A DNA stretch of 64,000 nucleotides. Source: Streptomyces sp. XD-27 (GTDB lineage Bacteria; Actinomycetota; Actinomycetes; Streptomycetales; Streptomycetaceae). The stretch covers positions 5,704,001 through 5,768,000 of the forward strand of contig NZ_CP130713.1 of assembly GCF_030553055.1 (NCBI RefSeq), written 5' to 3'. The notes beneath the pieces were generated by a model. It was not told the origin of the DNA. It saw only the letters and a list, made by a program, of their open reading frames with translations, and searched no databases. Below, one piece after another: positions 26,363 to 34,831 of this stretch. Made by a program: the position numbers and the translations under genes. How positions within the stretch are numbered: the first letter of the stretch is position 1; every line of letters starts with the position of its first letter.

Positions 26363-26740
26363 TTAAGAGCCGGAGAACTCGGTGTACTCGTCAGCGGAGA
26401 GCAGGTCGTCCGGCTCACCCGTGATGCGGACCTTGAACAGCCAGCCACCCTCGAACGGGGCGGTGTTCACCAGCGACGGGTCGGTGACGACATCGTCGTT
26501 GACCGCGGTGACCTCACCCGTCACCGGCGAGTACAGGTCGCTCACGGACTTGGTGGACTCCAGCTCACCGCAGGACTCGCCCGCGGTCACCGTGGCCCCG
26601 ACCTCCGGAAGCTGGACGTAGACCACGTCACCGAGCGCGTTGGCGGCGTGCTCGGTGATGCCGACCGTCGACACGCCGTCCTCGGCGGGCGACAGCCACT
26701 CGTGCTCCTTGCTGTAGCGAAGCTGCTGGGGGTTGCTCAT
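26363..26740 (-). CDS. gcvH: Glycine cleavage system H protein
   Basis: 125-aa lipoyl carrier that shuttles the aminomethyl intermediate between P, T and L proteins. The lipoyl-Lys is in [19 protein letters not shown]. The start at 26740 is supported by AGGAG at 9 nt. It lies between gcvT (131 bp) and glyA (12 bp). The P protein gene (gcvP) is not in this window. Confidence 0.97.
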   Translation of the reverse strand: MSNPQQLRYSKEHEWLSPAEDGVSTVGITEHAANALGDVVYVQLPEVGATVTAGESCGELESTKSVSDLYSPVTGEVTAVNDDVVTDPSLVNTAPFEGGWLFKVRITGEPDDLLSADEYTEFSGS

Positions 26741-26871
26741 GACGTGAATTCTCCTGGATCCGAAGGTGTGCCTGTGCCGTGGGTCTTGCCAGGTGGGACG
26801 AGGGTGACCAATTCGTCACCGCCGAAGCCGGTGCGCGAGGTGGGCCCTGCCGGTTGTAGAAGGAGAAGAGG

Positions 26872-27990
26872 TCAGCGCTGCCGCTTGTAGAAGGGGAGGG
26901 CCACGACCTCGTACGGCTCGTGGGCGCCGCGGATGTCCACCGCGACGCCCTCGGTGCCCGGCTCGGCGTACGCGGCGTCCACGTACGCGATGGCGATCGG
27001 CTTGCCCAGCGTCGGGGACGGCGCGCCGGAGGTGACCTCACCGATCACCGTGCCGTCCGCCGCCACCACCGAGAACCCGGCGCGCGGCACCCGGCGGCCC
27101 TCGGCGACCAGCCCCACCAGCTTCCGCGGGGGCGCGGCCTTCGCCCGCTCGGCGGCCGCCTCCAGCGCCGCCCGGCCCACGAAGTCGCCTTCCTTCTCGA
27201 ACTTCACCACCCGGCCGAGCCCGGCGTCGAACGGCGTCGTCGCGGTGGTCAGCTCGTGCCCGTACAGCGGCATGCCCGCCTCCAGGCGCAGGGTGTCCCG
27301 GCAGGAGAGCCCGCACGGCACCAGGCCCGCGTCCGCGCCCGCCTCGGTCAGCGCCTGCCACAGCTTCTCGGCGTCGGCCGGGTCCACGAACAGCTCGAAG
27401 CCGTCCTCGCCCGTGTAGCCGGTGCGGGCGATCAGGGCGGACACCCCGGCGACGGTGCCGGGCAGCCCGGCGTAGTACTTCAGGCCGTCGAGGTCGGCGT
27501 CGGTGAGCGAGGCGAGGATGGCGGGGGACTGCGGTCCCTGGACGGCGAGCAGCGCGTACGCGTCGCGGTCGTCCCGTACCTGGGCGTCGAAGCCCGCGGC
27601 CCGCTCGGTCAGCGCGTCCAGCACCACCTGGGCGTTGGAGGCGTTCGCCACGACCATGTACTCCTGGTCGGCCAGCCGGTAGACGATCAGGTCGTCGAGG
27701 ATGCCGCCCTCGGCGTCGCAGATCATCGTGTACCGGGCCCGGCCGACCGCGAGCGTCGACAGGTTCCCCACCAGCGCGTGGTCCAGCGCCTGCCCGGCCT
27801 GCGGGCCGGTGAGGGCGATCTCGCCCATGTGCGAGAGGTCGAACAGGCCCGCGCGGGTCCGCACGGCGGTGTGCTCGTCACGCTCGCTGCCGTAGCGCAG
27901 CGGCATGTCCCAGCCCGCGAAGTCGGTCATGGTGGCGCCGAGCGCGCGGTGCAGCGCGTCCAGAGCCGTATGACGGGGGGCGTCTGTCAT
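26872..27990 (-). CDS. gcvT: Glycine cleavage system T protein (aminomethyltransferase)
   Basis: 372-aa folate-dependent aminomethyltransferase. ATG 27990 (MTDAPRHTAL) has GGGAG at 8 nt; ATG 27996 is only 2 nt from that site, and longer frames run into the riboswitch. Signature segments are FAGWDMPLRYGS, LFDLSHMGEI, RTGYTGEDGFELF and CGLSCRDTLRLEAGMPLYG. It is the first gene after the glycine riboswitch. Confidence 0.96.
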   Translation of the reverse strand: MTDAPRHTALDALHRALGATMTDFAGWDMPLRYGSERDEHTAVRTRAGLFDLSHMGEIALTGPQAGQALDHALVGNLSTLAVGRARYTMICDAEGGILDDLIVYRLADQEYMVVANASNAQVVLDALTERAAGFDAQVRDDRDAYALLAVQGPQSPAILASLTDADLDGLKYYAGLPGTVAGVSALIARTGYTGEDGFELFVDPADAEKLWQALTEAGADAGLVPCGLSCRDTLRLEAGMPLYGHELTTATTPFDAGLGRVVKFEKEGDFVGRAALEAAAERAKAAPPRKLVGLVAEGRRVPRAGFSVVAADGTVIGEVTSGAPSPTLGKPIAIAYVDAAYAEPGTEGVAVDIRGAHEPYEVVALPFYKRQR

Positions 27991-28019
27991 GGTCATTACT
28001 CCCAGGCGAGGGCGTATGG

Positions 28020-28236
28020 GTGACGTTTCTCCCCATCTGTCATCGGAACCTGAGAGCTTCACCGTGACCCCGGGCGGGGGACGGCTTGCACCTTCGGCGG
28101 AGCCGCGTCGGCGGCTCGCTTTTCAGATCTGCCTCGCCCGCGCGGTATCGGGGCCTGAGAGATTCAAGGGAGGACTTGCTCCTTCGGCGCCCCGTGCTCG
28201 GCAGTGACTGCCGGTCCGGGGACTCTCCCGCGCGGA
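28020..28236 (-). promoter_or_regulatory. Tandem glycine riboswitch upstream of gcvT
   Basis: Read on the minus strand, the leader contains two successive glycine-aptamer cores. The first begins at GCGCGGGAGAGTC (about 28234) and includes GCCGAAGGAGCAAGT and ATCTCTCAGGC. The second includes GCCGAAGGTGCAAGC and GCTCTCAGGTT and ends near GATGGGGAGAAACG, ~30 nt before gcvT. The paired CCGAAGG-GCAA / CTCTCAGG signatures and order match the gcvT RNA class. Glycine binding should switch on gcvT-gcvH-glyA. Exact boundaries and the expression platform are estimated. Confidence 0.92.
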
Positions 28237-28390
28237 TTCAAGCGGCCGGTATGCAGTTGGCGCGCACATCATCGCACGTACGCGCCACAAGGGAACCCCC
28301 GGACGGGAATCAGTCGTTCCTTGTGCGCCATTACCTTCCCTTGACACTCTTCGGGTAGGCGGCGGTGACCGGACCCAGGAGGACGATCAC

Positions 28391-29086
28391 GTGCACAGGC
28401 AGCGCAGGTGTCAGAACGATGTCGCACAGGGATGCCCGCTGCCGCGCGGGCAGGTCGCGGGGCCCTTGCGGCCGGTGCTCCGGCCCGGCCGGAGCCGGCC
28501 CGTCCACGATCTGCGCGGGGCCGTCGCCCCGGCCGGTGAGCTGCGCTTCCCGGCCGGGGACCTCGCCGTCGCCTCCGGACTGCCCGGCAGCGGCAAGTCC
28601 ACCCTGATGCGGCGGACCGTGCCCGGACTGGACCGGCGCGGTGGCCCGGTGCTGCGCGTCGACTCCCAGGACACCCGGGAGAGCTGGGAGCGGCGGCTGC
28701 CGGGCTGGCTGCCGTACGGGCTGTACCGCCCGCTGGTGCGGCTGGCGCACTACGCGGGATTGCGCCGCGCGCTGCGCTCGGGCGCGAGTGTGGTGGTGCA
28801 CGACTGCGGCACCCTGCGCTGGGTGCGCCGCTGGCTGGCGTGGCACGCCCGGCGGCGGGGCCGCAGGCTGCACCTGGTGCTGTTGGACGTGCCGCCTGCC
28901 CTCGCGCTCAGGGGGCAGGCGGCACGTGGTCGCGGGGTTTCCGGATACGCCTTCCTCCGGCACCGGCGGGCCGTGGCCCGCCTGGTGGCCGACGCCGAGG
29001 GCGGCAGCCCGCCGCGGGGCTGCGCCTCGGCGGTGCTGCTGGACCGCCCCGCCGCCGATGCCCTGGAGGGCATCGGCTTCGAGTGA
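28391..29086 (+). CDS. P-loop ATPase/kinase-like protein (AAA_33 type)
   Basis: 231-aa protein with one nucleotide-binding domain: Walker A ASGLPGSGKSTL (~62-73), an Asp-containing strand LRVDSQDTRESW, VVVHDCGTL and an Arg-rich lid region (RGRGVSGYAFLRHRRAVARL). This is the arrangement of small zeta-like/AAA_33 kinases. GTG 28391 follows AGGAGG at 8 nt. There is no partner antitoxin and the target is unknown. It is divergent from gcvT, with the riboswitch leader between; TTGACA at 28342 might contribute a -35. Confidence 0.8.
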   Translation: MHRQRRCQNDVAQGCPLPRGQVAGPLRPVLRPGRSRPVHDLRGAVAPAGELRFPAGDLAVASGLPGSGKSTLMRRTVPGLDRRGGPVLRVDSQDTRESWERRLPGWLPYGLYRPLVRLAHYAGLRRALRSGASVVVHDCGTLRWVRRWLAWHARRRGRRLHLVLLDVPPALALRGQAARGRGVSGYAFLRHRRAVARLVADAEGGSPPRGCASAVLLDRPAADALEGIGFE

Positions 29087-29122
29087 GGTCTTCCGGGCTG
29101 TCCGTCTTCACGGACCGTCGGG

Positions 29123-29641
29123 CTAGAGCAGTACGGTCAGCAGCCTGGGCAGCACGAGCCGCAGGTCCTCCTGCACGTCCGACAGGTCCTGCTCCAGGGT
29201 CATCCGCACGCTCTTGTCCCGGTCGGCCAGGACCGCGGCGAGCAGCTCGTCGACGCCTTCGAGCAGCCGCTCCAGCAGGCCCACCAGGTCGTCGGACGGG
29301 TCGGCCTTCTTTCCTCGGATCTTGGCCTTCAGCGCAGCCTTCTTGCTGGCCTGGACCGCGTTGATGCCGTTCGTCTCCACTCGGTCCCGGAACAAGCCGA
29401 GGCGGAAGCGGTCCGGGTCCCGCTGCCTGGCCTCCGCGATGAACTCGTCGGCGTCCTGGATGGCGTCGCGGAGTTTGTGGATGGCCACGAGGCGGTGGGA
29501 CGTTTCGCGGGGGGCCGCCTTGGCGGACGCGGGGCGGTCCGGGATGGGCCCGTCGGCGATAGCCGGGCCGGCGAAGCCCAGGACCAGGGAGCCGCAGATC
29601 GCGGCGGATACGGCGGTATAGGTCGCCTTGCTGGTGCGCAT
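29123..29641 (-). CDS. Small secreted protein of unknown function
   Basis: 172-aa protein with a clear Sec signal (MRTSKATYTAVSAAICGSLV...GPAIADGP; likely cut after AIA). ATG 29641 follows AAGGGA; a longer frame to 29815 lacks a ribosome site. The mature part is highly charged and helical, probably a helical bundle (HKLRDAIQDADEFIAEARQ; LVGLLERLLEGVDELLAAVL). No catalytic motif or known domain is recognised. It is convergent with the P-loop gene and divergent from the SseB pair. Confidence 0.8.
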   Translation of the reverse strand: MRTSKATYTAVSAAICGSLVLGFAGPAIADGPIPDRPASAKAAPRETSHRLVAIHKLRDAIQDADEFIAEARQRDPDRFRLGLFRDRVETNGINAVQASKKAALKAKIRGKKADPSDDLVGLLERLLEGVDELLAAVLADRDKSVRMTLEQDLSDVQEDLRLVLPRLLTVLL

Positions 29642-29699
29642 GGATGGGTAGTCCCTTCGGTATGTCAACCCGGGTACGCGACCACGGTGTGCACGGCCA

Positions 29700-29714
29700 G
29701 TTGCGGTCCGCAAC
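29700..29714. promoter_or_regulatory. Palindrome GTTGCGG-t-CCGCAAC in the divergent gap
   Basis: Perfect 7-bp arms around one base, 59 bp upstream of the secreted-protein start. TAGGGT at 29824-29829 is a possible -10 for the rightward SseB gene. No regulator is adjacent. Confidence 0.4.
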
Positions 29715-29865
29715 TTTTCCGATACGGTCCGCAGTCGCCGTACGGAACGACCGCCATGGCCCGCGACCTGCGCGAATCCCGCGCCGGACGCGGGCTGGCG
29801 ACCAAAGGCGGGCATGCAGCCGTTAGGGTGCTGTGCAGGCTGGGCGAGATGGCGGTGGGGACGGG

Positions 29866-30633
29866 ATGAGCATCCAGAGCGACGGGTCCGAGGCGCTGCA
29901 CGGCGCGTTCCCCGGCAACGAACTCGAAGAGGTGCTCGCCGCCTCCGTCGGGGTGCCGGGCGCGGGCGCCAGGATCGTCGAGGTCCTCGGCCGCAGCCAC
30001 GTGTGGATCCCGCTGCCCAAGGGCGGCGGCCCCGGCAGCACCGACCTCGATCTGCCGACCCTGGAGATCGACGGCGGTGCGTACGTCCCCGTGTTCAGCT
30101 CCGAACAGCAGTTCCTGCGGATCGTCGGCGACCGGATGTCCTTCGCCGTGGCCCCCGCCGTGGAGTTCGCCCGCGGCCTGCCCCCGCAGCTCGGCATCGC
30201 CGTGAACCCCGGCGGCGCGGTCGGCGCGCCGCTGCCGCCGCCCGCCGTCGCCGAGCTGTGCCGGACCGGCCGCACGGAACTGGACGGCCCTGCCTCCGGC
30301 GGCCGGGTGCTGCTCTTCCAGCCCGACTGGCAGGACGAACCGGTGGACTTCCTGGCCGCCGCCGGGCTGGAGTTCGCCACGGTGCCCGACGTACGGACCG
30401 CCCGGCGCGCCCTGGCCCGTGTCGAGGACGGCGCCCCCACGCTGTTCGTGGGCGTCCAGGTGGACCTGGCGACCCCCGAGACCCAGGCGCTCGTACTCGA
30501 CGCGCTCGGCCGGGCGCTGGGCGCGGTGCCCGTGCCCTGGCCGGTCCAGCTGGTGCTGCTGGACGTCGCCCAGGACCCGGTCGGCGACTGGATGCTGGAG
30601 CGGGTCCGGCCGTTCTACGACCGTGACCGGTGA
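29866..30633 (+). CDS. SseB family protein (first of a tandem pair)
   Basis: 255-aa SseB-family protein (the family is named for enhanced serine sensitivity in E. coli; molecular function unknown). ATG 29866 follows GGGGACGGG. N-terminal SseB domain: LGRSHVWIPLPKGG, LEIDGGAYVPVFSSEQQF, VAPAVEFARGLPPQLGIAVNPG. C-terminal domain: TLFVGVQVDLATPETQALVLDALGRAL. A paralogue follows 111 bp downstream. Closeness to serine/glycine genes may be meaningful. Confidence 0.85.
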   Translation: MSIQSDGSEALHGAFPGNELEEVLAASVGVPGAGARIVEVLGRSHVWIPLPKGGGPGSTDLDLPTLEIDGGAYVPVFSSEQQFLRIVGDRMSFAVAPAVEFARGLPPQLGIAVNPGGAVGAPLPPPAVAELCRTGRTELDGPASGGRVLLFQPDWQDEPVDFLAAAGLEFATVPDVRTARRALARVEDGAPTLFVGVQVDLATPETQALVLDALGRALGAVPVPWPVQLVLLDVAQDPVGDWMLERVRPFYDRDR

Positions 30634-30744
30634 CCGTGCCGGACACCGCCGCGGCGGACTCGTAAGCTGGTTGGATGACCGGGCGGGGTGCGGCGCCGCG
30701 CCCCGGAGCGATGCGGTGATGACCCAGGAAAGGGGCGGACACAG

Positions 30745-31539
30745 GTGAGCGCGGTCGCGGGAGGAGGTACGGCGGCTGCCGGTCAGATCGAGCAGATGCT
30801 GCAGCAGGTCGCTCCCGGCCGGTACGACGCCTACGAGGCGCTGCTGCGCGCTCTCGCCGACGGCTCCGTGTGGATGCTGCTGTGGCACGGGACCCCCGGG
30901 TCGCCCGACGCCCAGTACGGCAACATGGAGGTCGACGGCCTCGGTTACGCCCCCTGCGTCACCTCGGGGCAGGAGCTGTCCGCCAGCGGCTGGACCCGCG
31001 CGCACGAGGTGATCGGCGGCCGCCAGATCTCCGCCGCGCTCTACCGCGACCGCTGGGGACTGTGGCTCAACCCGCACGCCCCCGGCGGCGGCGTCGGCAT
31101 TCCCTGGCTCGACCTGCGGCGGATCGCGGTCGGCCTGGACCGGCTGCCCGCCGGACCCCTGCGGATCAGCGAACCCGCGATCGAGATCCCGCAGTTCTAC
31201 GCCCTGCTGGGGCAGAACGCGCACCGTACACCCGTTGTGCGGTCGTTGCGCCGGGCTTGGGTGCAACCCGCCCTCGGCGCCCCCTATCTGGTGATCGGTC
31301 TGGATTTGTACGACACCAGCCGGCCGTCCGTCGAGGCGGCGCGGTTGATGATGAGCCAGTCCATCGGCGCGGTGCCGGACGGACTGCCGGTCTCCACGGT
31401 CGCGATGTCGGACGAGTTCGACCCGGTCGCGATGTGGCTGCGGGCCAACTCCCGCCCGTTCTTCGACCGGGAGGCCTACGGCGGCGCGCCCGCGGCTTCC
31501 TACGGCTACGGCTACCCGCCGCCGCGCCCCACCTTCTGA
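30745..31539 (+). CDS. SseB family protein (second of a tandem pair)
   Basis: 264-aa protein with the same family layout: SVWMLLWHGTPGSPDAQYGNMEV, then YAPCVTSGQELSASGW, LWLNPHAPGGGVGIPWLDLRRIA, and a C-terminal domain with YLVIGLDLYDTSRPSVEAARL. GTG 30745 has AAGGGG 8 nt upstream. The C-terminus ends in a Gly/Tyr/Pro-rich tail (SYGYGYPPPRPTF). Probably cotranscribed with the upstream paralogue. Function unknown. Confidence 0.8.
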   Translation: MSAVAGGGTAAAGQIEQMLQQVAPGRYDAYEALLRALADGSVWMLLWHGTPGSPDAQYGNMEVDGLGYAPCVTSGQELSASGWTRAHEVIGGRQISAALYRDRWGLWLNPHAPGGGVGIPWLDLRRIAVGLDRLPAGPLRISEPAIEIPQFYALLGQNAHRTPVVRSLRRAWVQPALGAPYLVIGLDLYDTSRPSVEAARLMMSQSIGAVPDGLPVSTVAMSDEFDPVAMWLRANSRPFFDREAYGGAPAASYGYGYPPPRPTF

Positions 31540-31882
31540 CCTGCGGCGATTGACTCCTCCCGGCGTCGGGGCGGCTTCCGCCCGGCCGGCTTTCGGCATG
31601 CCCTGGGCCGCCTCGTACCACGCTCACGGGTATCGGCTGTTCGGTTAACGGAACGTTGTGCGCCACATCACGGTTGCGCATCCATTGCCCGAGGGGTCTG
31701 GCGGCTGATCGCGGGCCCGTTGAAGACTCCCGCTCCAAGGATCGTCGCTCCAGCGTACGAGCCCCGTTTGCGAGATCTACCGCACCATCAGCACGACGCT
31801 GTGCACCACTGATGTGAACCATGCCGCCACCGCGCGGCGGGTCGTGGGCCGGCCACCGCCGGCGAGAGGGGTCCCCACAACG
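31540..31882. promoter_or_regulatory. Leader region of the opp operon with palindrome
   Basis: 343 bp without a gene. GGGCGG-ctt-CCGCCC (31569-31583) may end the SseB transcripts. GTTCGGTTAACGGAAC (31639-31654) is a near-perfect palindrome centred on GTTAAC and a candidate operator for the opp genes. No convincing -10/-35 pair was found. Confidence 0.45.
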
Positions 31883-32881
31883 ATGACGGCTCCATTGCAT
31901 GACACCGGCGCGGCCGAGACCTCCGCCGTCGAGGTTGCCGCCGGCGTGCCCGAGAAGGAGATCCAGGGCCGGTCGCCCGGGCGTATCGCCTGGACGCGGC
32001 TGAAGCGCGACAAGGTCGCCCTCGCCGGCGGCATCATCGTGATCCTGTTGATCCTGGTGGCCGTCTTCGCCCCGCTCATCGTGAAGCTGTTCGGCCATCC
32101 GCCGAACGACTTCCACGTCGACAGGCTCAACGCCGAAACCGGCCTGCCGGAGGGCGGCTTGGGCGGCATGAGCGGCGACTTCCTCTTCGGGCTCGAACCG
32201 GTCAACGGCCGCGACGTGTTCAGCCGCGTCGTCTACGGCGCCCGCGTCTCCCTGCTCGTCGCGTTCCTCGCGGCGCTGGTCTCGGTGGTGCTCGGCACGG
32301 TCTTCGGCATCCTGGCCGGGTACTTCGGCGGCTGGGTCGACGCGCTCATCAGCCGGACCATGGACCTGCTGCTGGCCTTCCCGCAGCTGCTGTTCACCAT
32401 CGCGCTGGTCTCGGTCATCCCCGGCGAACTGTGGGGGCTGTCCGGCAGCGGCGTCAGACTCGGCGTGCTGGTCCTGGTGATCGGCTTCTTCGGGTGGAGT
32501 TACGTCGGCCGCATCGTGCGCGGGCAGACGCTCAGTCTGCGCGAGCGCGAGTACGTCGAGGCGGCGCGCAGCCTCGGCGCCGGGCGGTTCTACATCCTGG
32601 TCAAGGAGCTGCTGCCCAATCTGGTCGCGCCGATCCTGGTCTACACGACCATGATGATCCCCACCAACATCCTTACGGAGGCGGCGCTCAGCTTCCTGGG
32701 GGCCGGCGTCAAGTCACCCACCGCGTCGTGGGGGCAGATGCTGTCGGCGGCCGTCGACTTCTACGACCTCGACCCCACTTTCATGATCATTCCTGGTCTG
32801 GCCATCTTCATCACCGTGCTCGCCTTCAACCTCTTCGGCGACGGTGTGCGCGATGCGCTCGACCCCAAGGGTTCCCGCTGA
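31883..32881 (+). CDS. oppC: Oligopeptide ABC transporter permease (OppC type)
   Basis: 332-aa inner-membrane subunit with six predicted helices and the cytoplasmic EAA loop EYVEAARSLGAGRFYILVKELLPN that docks the ATPase. The N-terminal OppC extension (RIAWTRLKRDKVALAGGIIV) identifies the C-type permease. ATG 31883 (MTAPLHDTG) after GAGAGGGG is preferred to 31814. It is the first gene of a C-A-B-D-F operon, an order differing from the common A-B-C-D-F. Confidence 0.92.
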   Translation: MTAPLHDTGAAETSAVEVAAGVPEKEIQGRSPGRIAWTRLKRDKVALAGGIIVILLILVAVFAPLIVKLFGHPPNDFHVDRLNAETGLPEGGLGGMSGDFLFGLEPVNGRDVFSRVVYGARVSLLVAFLAALVSVVLGTVFGILAGYFGGWVDALISRTMDLLLAFPQLLFTIALVSVIPGELWGLSGSGVRLGVLVLVIGFFGWSYVGRIVRGQTLSLREREYVEAARSLGAGRFYILVKELLPNLVAPILVYTTMMIPTNILTEAALSFLGAGVKSPTASWGQMLSAAVDFYDLDPTFMIIPGLAIFITVLAFNLFGDGVRDALDPKGSR

Positions 32882-32918
32882 GCGGGGCAGTACCGCACTT
32901 CACGGAGGATGCGACACA

Positions 32919-34715
32919 GTGATCACCACGAGCAGAGCCACCCGCCGGATCGCGGCCGGTGCCGCGGTCGCGGCGCTGCTCGCCGCGACGGCGGCGTGCG
33001 GCGGCGGAAACGGCCGTAACAGGGACAAGGACAGCAACGACGCCGACGGGGCCGGGTTCAACGCCGCGCTCACCAAGGTGCTCAACCCGTCCACCGAAAA
33101 GGGCGGGACGCTGAAGTTCATCAGCACCCAGGACGCCGACTTCTGGGACCCGCAGCGCGGCTACTACGGCTTCATGTGGGACTTCGCCCGGTTCTACACG
33201 CGCCAGCTGGTGACCTACGCGCCCAAGCCCGGCAAGGAGGGGATGGAGATCGTCCCCGACATGGCCACCGGCAAGGCCAAGGTCAGCCCTGACGGCAAGA
33301 CCTACACCTACACCCTGCGCGACGACCTCTACTACGAGGACGGCTCCAAGATCACGACGCAGGACATCAAGTACGGCATCGAGCGCACCTTCGCCACCGA
33401 TGTCGTCAACGGCGGCCCGCCGTACCTGATGCAGATCCTGGACAACGGGCAGAAGTACCCCGGCCCGTACAAGGACAAGGACCCCAAGAAGCTGGGGCTG
33501 AAGTCCATCGAGACGCCGGACGAGAAGACCATCATCTTCAAGCTCCCCAAGGCGAACTACGACTTCGAGGGCATCCTGGCGCTGCCGACCTCGACCCCGG
33601 TGCCGCCGTCGAAGGACAAGGGCTCCAAGTACACCCTGCGCCCGTTCTCCTCCGGTCCGTACAAGTTCCAGTCGTACGACCCGGGCAAGGAGCTCATCCT
33701 CGAGCGCAACGACAAGTGGAAGAAGTCCTCGGACCCGATCCGCGCCGCCCTGCCGGACAAGGTCCAGGTCACCTTCACCACCAACGCCAACGACGCGGAC
33801 GCCAAGCTGATGGCGGGGGACTACCACCTCAACCTCACTCAGCGCGGCGTGCAGACGTCCGCCCGCGCCAAGATCCTCCGTGACGCCTCGCACAAGGCCA
33901 ACACCGACGACCCGCTGACCGGCTTCATCCGCTACGCGGTCATGCCGAACACGGTCAAGCCGTTCGACGACGTGCACTGCCGCAAGGCCGTCCTCTACGC
34001 GGCCGACAAGAACTCGCTGCTCGCGGCGCGCGGCGGCAAGTTCGGCGGCGACATCGGCATGAACATGCTGCCGCCGTCCGTCCCCGGCCACGACCCGCAG
34101 AGCGACCCGTACGAGCTGCGCAAGGACGGCGGCAAGCCGCAGCTGGAGAAGGCCAAGGACGAGCTGAAGCAGTGCGGCAAGCCGAACGGCTTCTCCACCA
34201 AGCTCGCGGTGCGCCAGAACGAGCCCGCCGAGATCGCCTCGGCCGAGGCCATCCAGGACGCCCTGGGCAAGGTCGGCATCAAGGTCGACATCGACAAGTT
34301 CGACGGAGCGCAGGGCAACGCCGTCATCGGCTCGCCCAACAACGTCAAGAAGCAGGGCTACGGCCTGATCGTCTACGGCTGGGGCGCGGACTTCCAGTCC
34401 GGCGCGGGCTTCCTGCAGCCGCTGGTCGACAGCCGCTTCACCCTGGAGGCCGGCAACAACAACTACGGCATGGTCGACGACAAGCAGATCGACGAGCTGT
34501 TCGACAAGGCCATCGCCGAGCCCGACCCGGCCAAGGCCGCGGAGACCTACAAGGCGCTGAACCAGCGACTGAGCGACCTGGCGGTCTACCTGCCGTTCGT
34601 CTACGACAAGTCGCTGAACTACCGCAGCCCGGAGCTGACCAACGTCTACGCGTCGGACGGCTTCAACGGCAAGTACGACTTCGTCTCGCTCGGTGTCAAG
34701 GGCGGCGGCAAGTAA
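32919..34715 (+). CDS. oppA: Oligopeptide-binding lipoprotein (SBP family 5)
   Basis: 598-aa extracellular solute-binding protein. GTG 32919 follows GGAGGA at 9 nt. The lipobox is in LLAATAAC (Cys27). The family-5 signature region is present (LVTYAPKPG...GLEIVPDMATGKAKVSPDGKTYTY-like, and KYGIERTFATDVVNGG). It captures peptides and delivers them to the OppB/OppC channel. It is separated from oppB by a strong hairpin, which should leave it as the most abundant product. In Streptomyces such peptide importers (e.g. BldK) can carry developmental signals; whether this one does is unknown. Confidence 0.94.
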   Translation: MITTSRATRRIAAGAAVAALLAATAACGGGNGRNRDKDSNDADGAGFNAALTKVLNPSTEKGGTLKFISTQDADFWDPQRGYYGFMWDFARFYTRQLVTYAPKPGKEGMEIVPDMATGKAKVSPDGKTYTYTLRDDLYYEDGSKITTQDIKYGIERTFATDVVNGGPPYLMQILDNGQKYPGPYKDKDPKKLGLKSIETPDEKTIIFKLPKANYDFEGILALPTSTPVPPSKDKGSKYTLRPFSSGPYKFQSYDPGKELILERNDKWKKSSDPIRAALPDKVQVTFTTNANDADAKLMAGDYHLNLTQRGVQTSARAKILRDASHKANTDDPLTGFIRYAVMPNTVKPFDDVHCRKAVLYAADKNSLLAARGGKFGGDIGMNMLPPSVPGHDPQSDPYELRKDGGKPQLEKAKDELKQCGKPNGFSTKLAVRQNEPAEIASAEAIQDALGKVGIKVDIDKFDGAQGNAVIGSPNNVKKQGYGLIVYGWGADFQSGAGFLQPLVDSRFTLEAGNNNYGMVDDKQIDELFDKAIAEPDPAKAAETYKALNQRLSDLAVYLPFVYDKSLNYRSPELTNVYASDGFNGKYDFVSLGVKGGGK

Positions 34716-34776
34716 TCGGTCCCGGTACGCGACCGGTGGTCCGTCCCGATAGAGCGAAGGGCAGGTGAGGGCCTGC

Positions 34777-34818
34777 CGGGCGGCCGCCCCAGAGGGAGAT
34801 CCCCGGGGCGGCCGCCCG
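34777..34818 (+). terminator. Hairpin between oppA and oppB (partial terminator or mRNA stabiliser)
   Basis: Perfect 14-bp arms CGGGCGGCCGCCCC (34777-34790) and GGGGCGGCCGCCCG (34805-34818) with a 14-nt loop, 14 bp before the oppB start. Position inside the operon suggests attenuation or protection of the oppA mRNA 3' end. Confidence 0.75.
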
Positions 34819-34831
34819 GAGGCCGACCACA

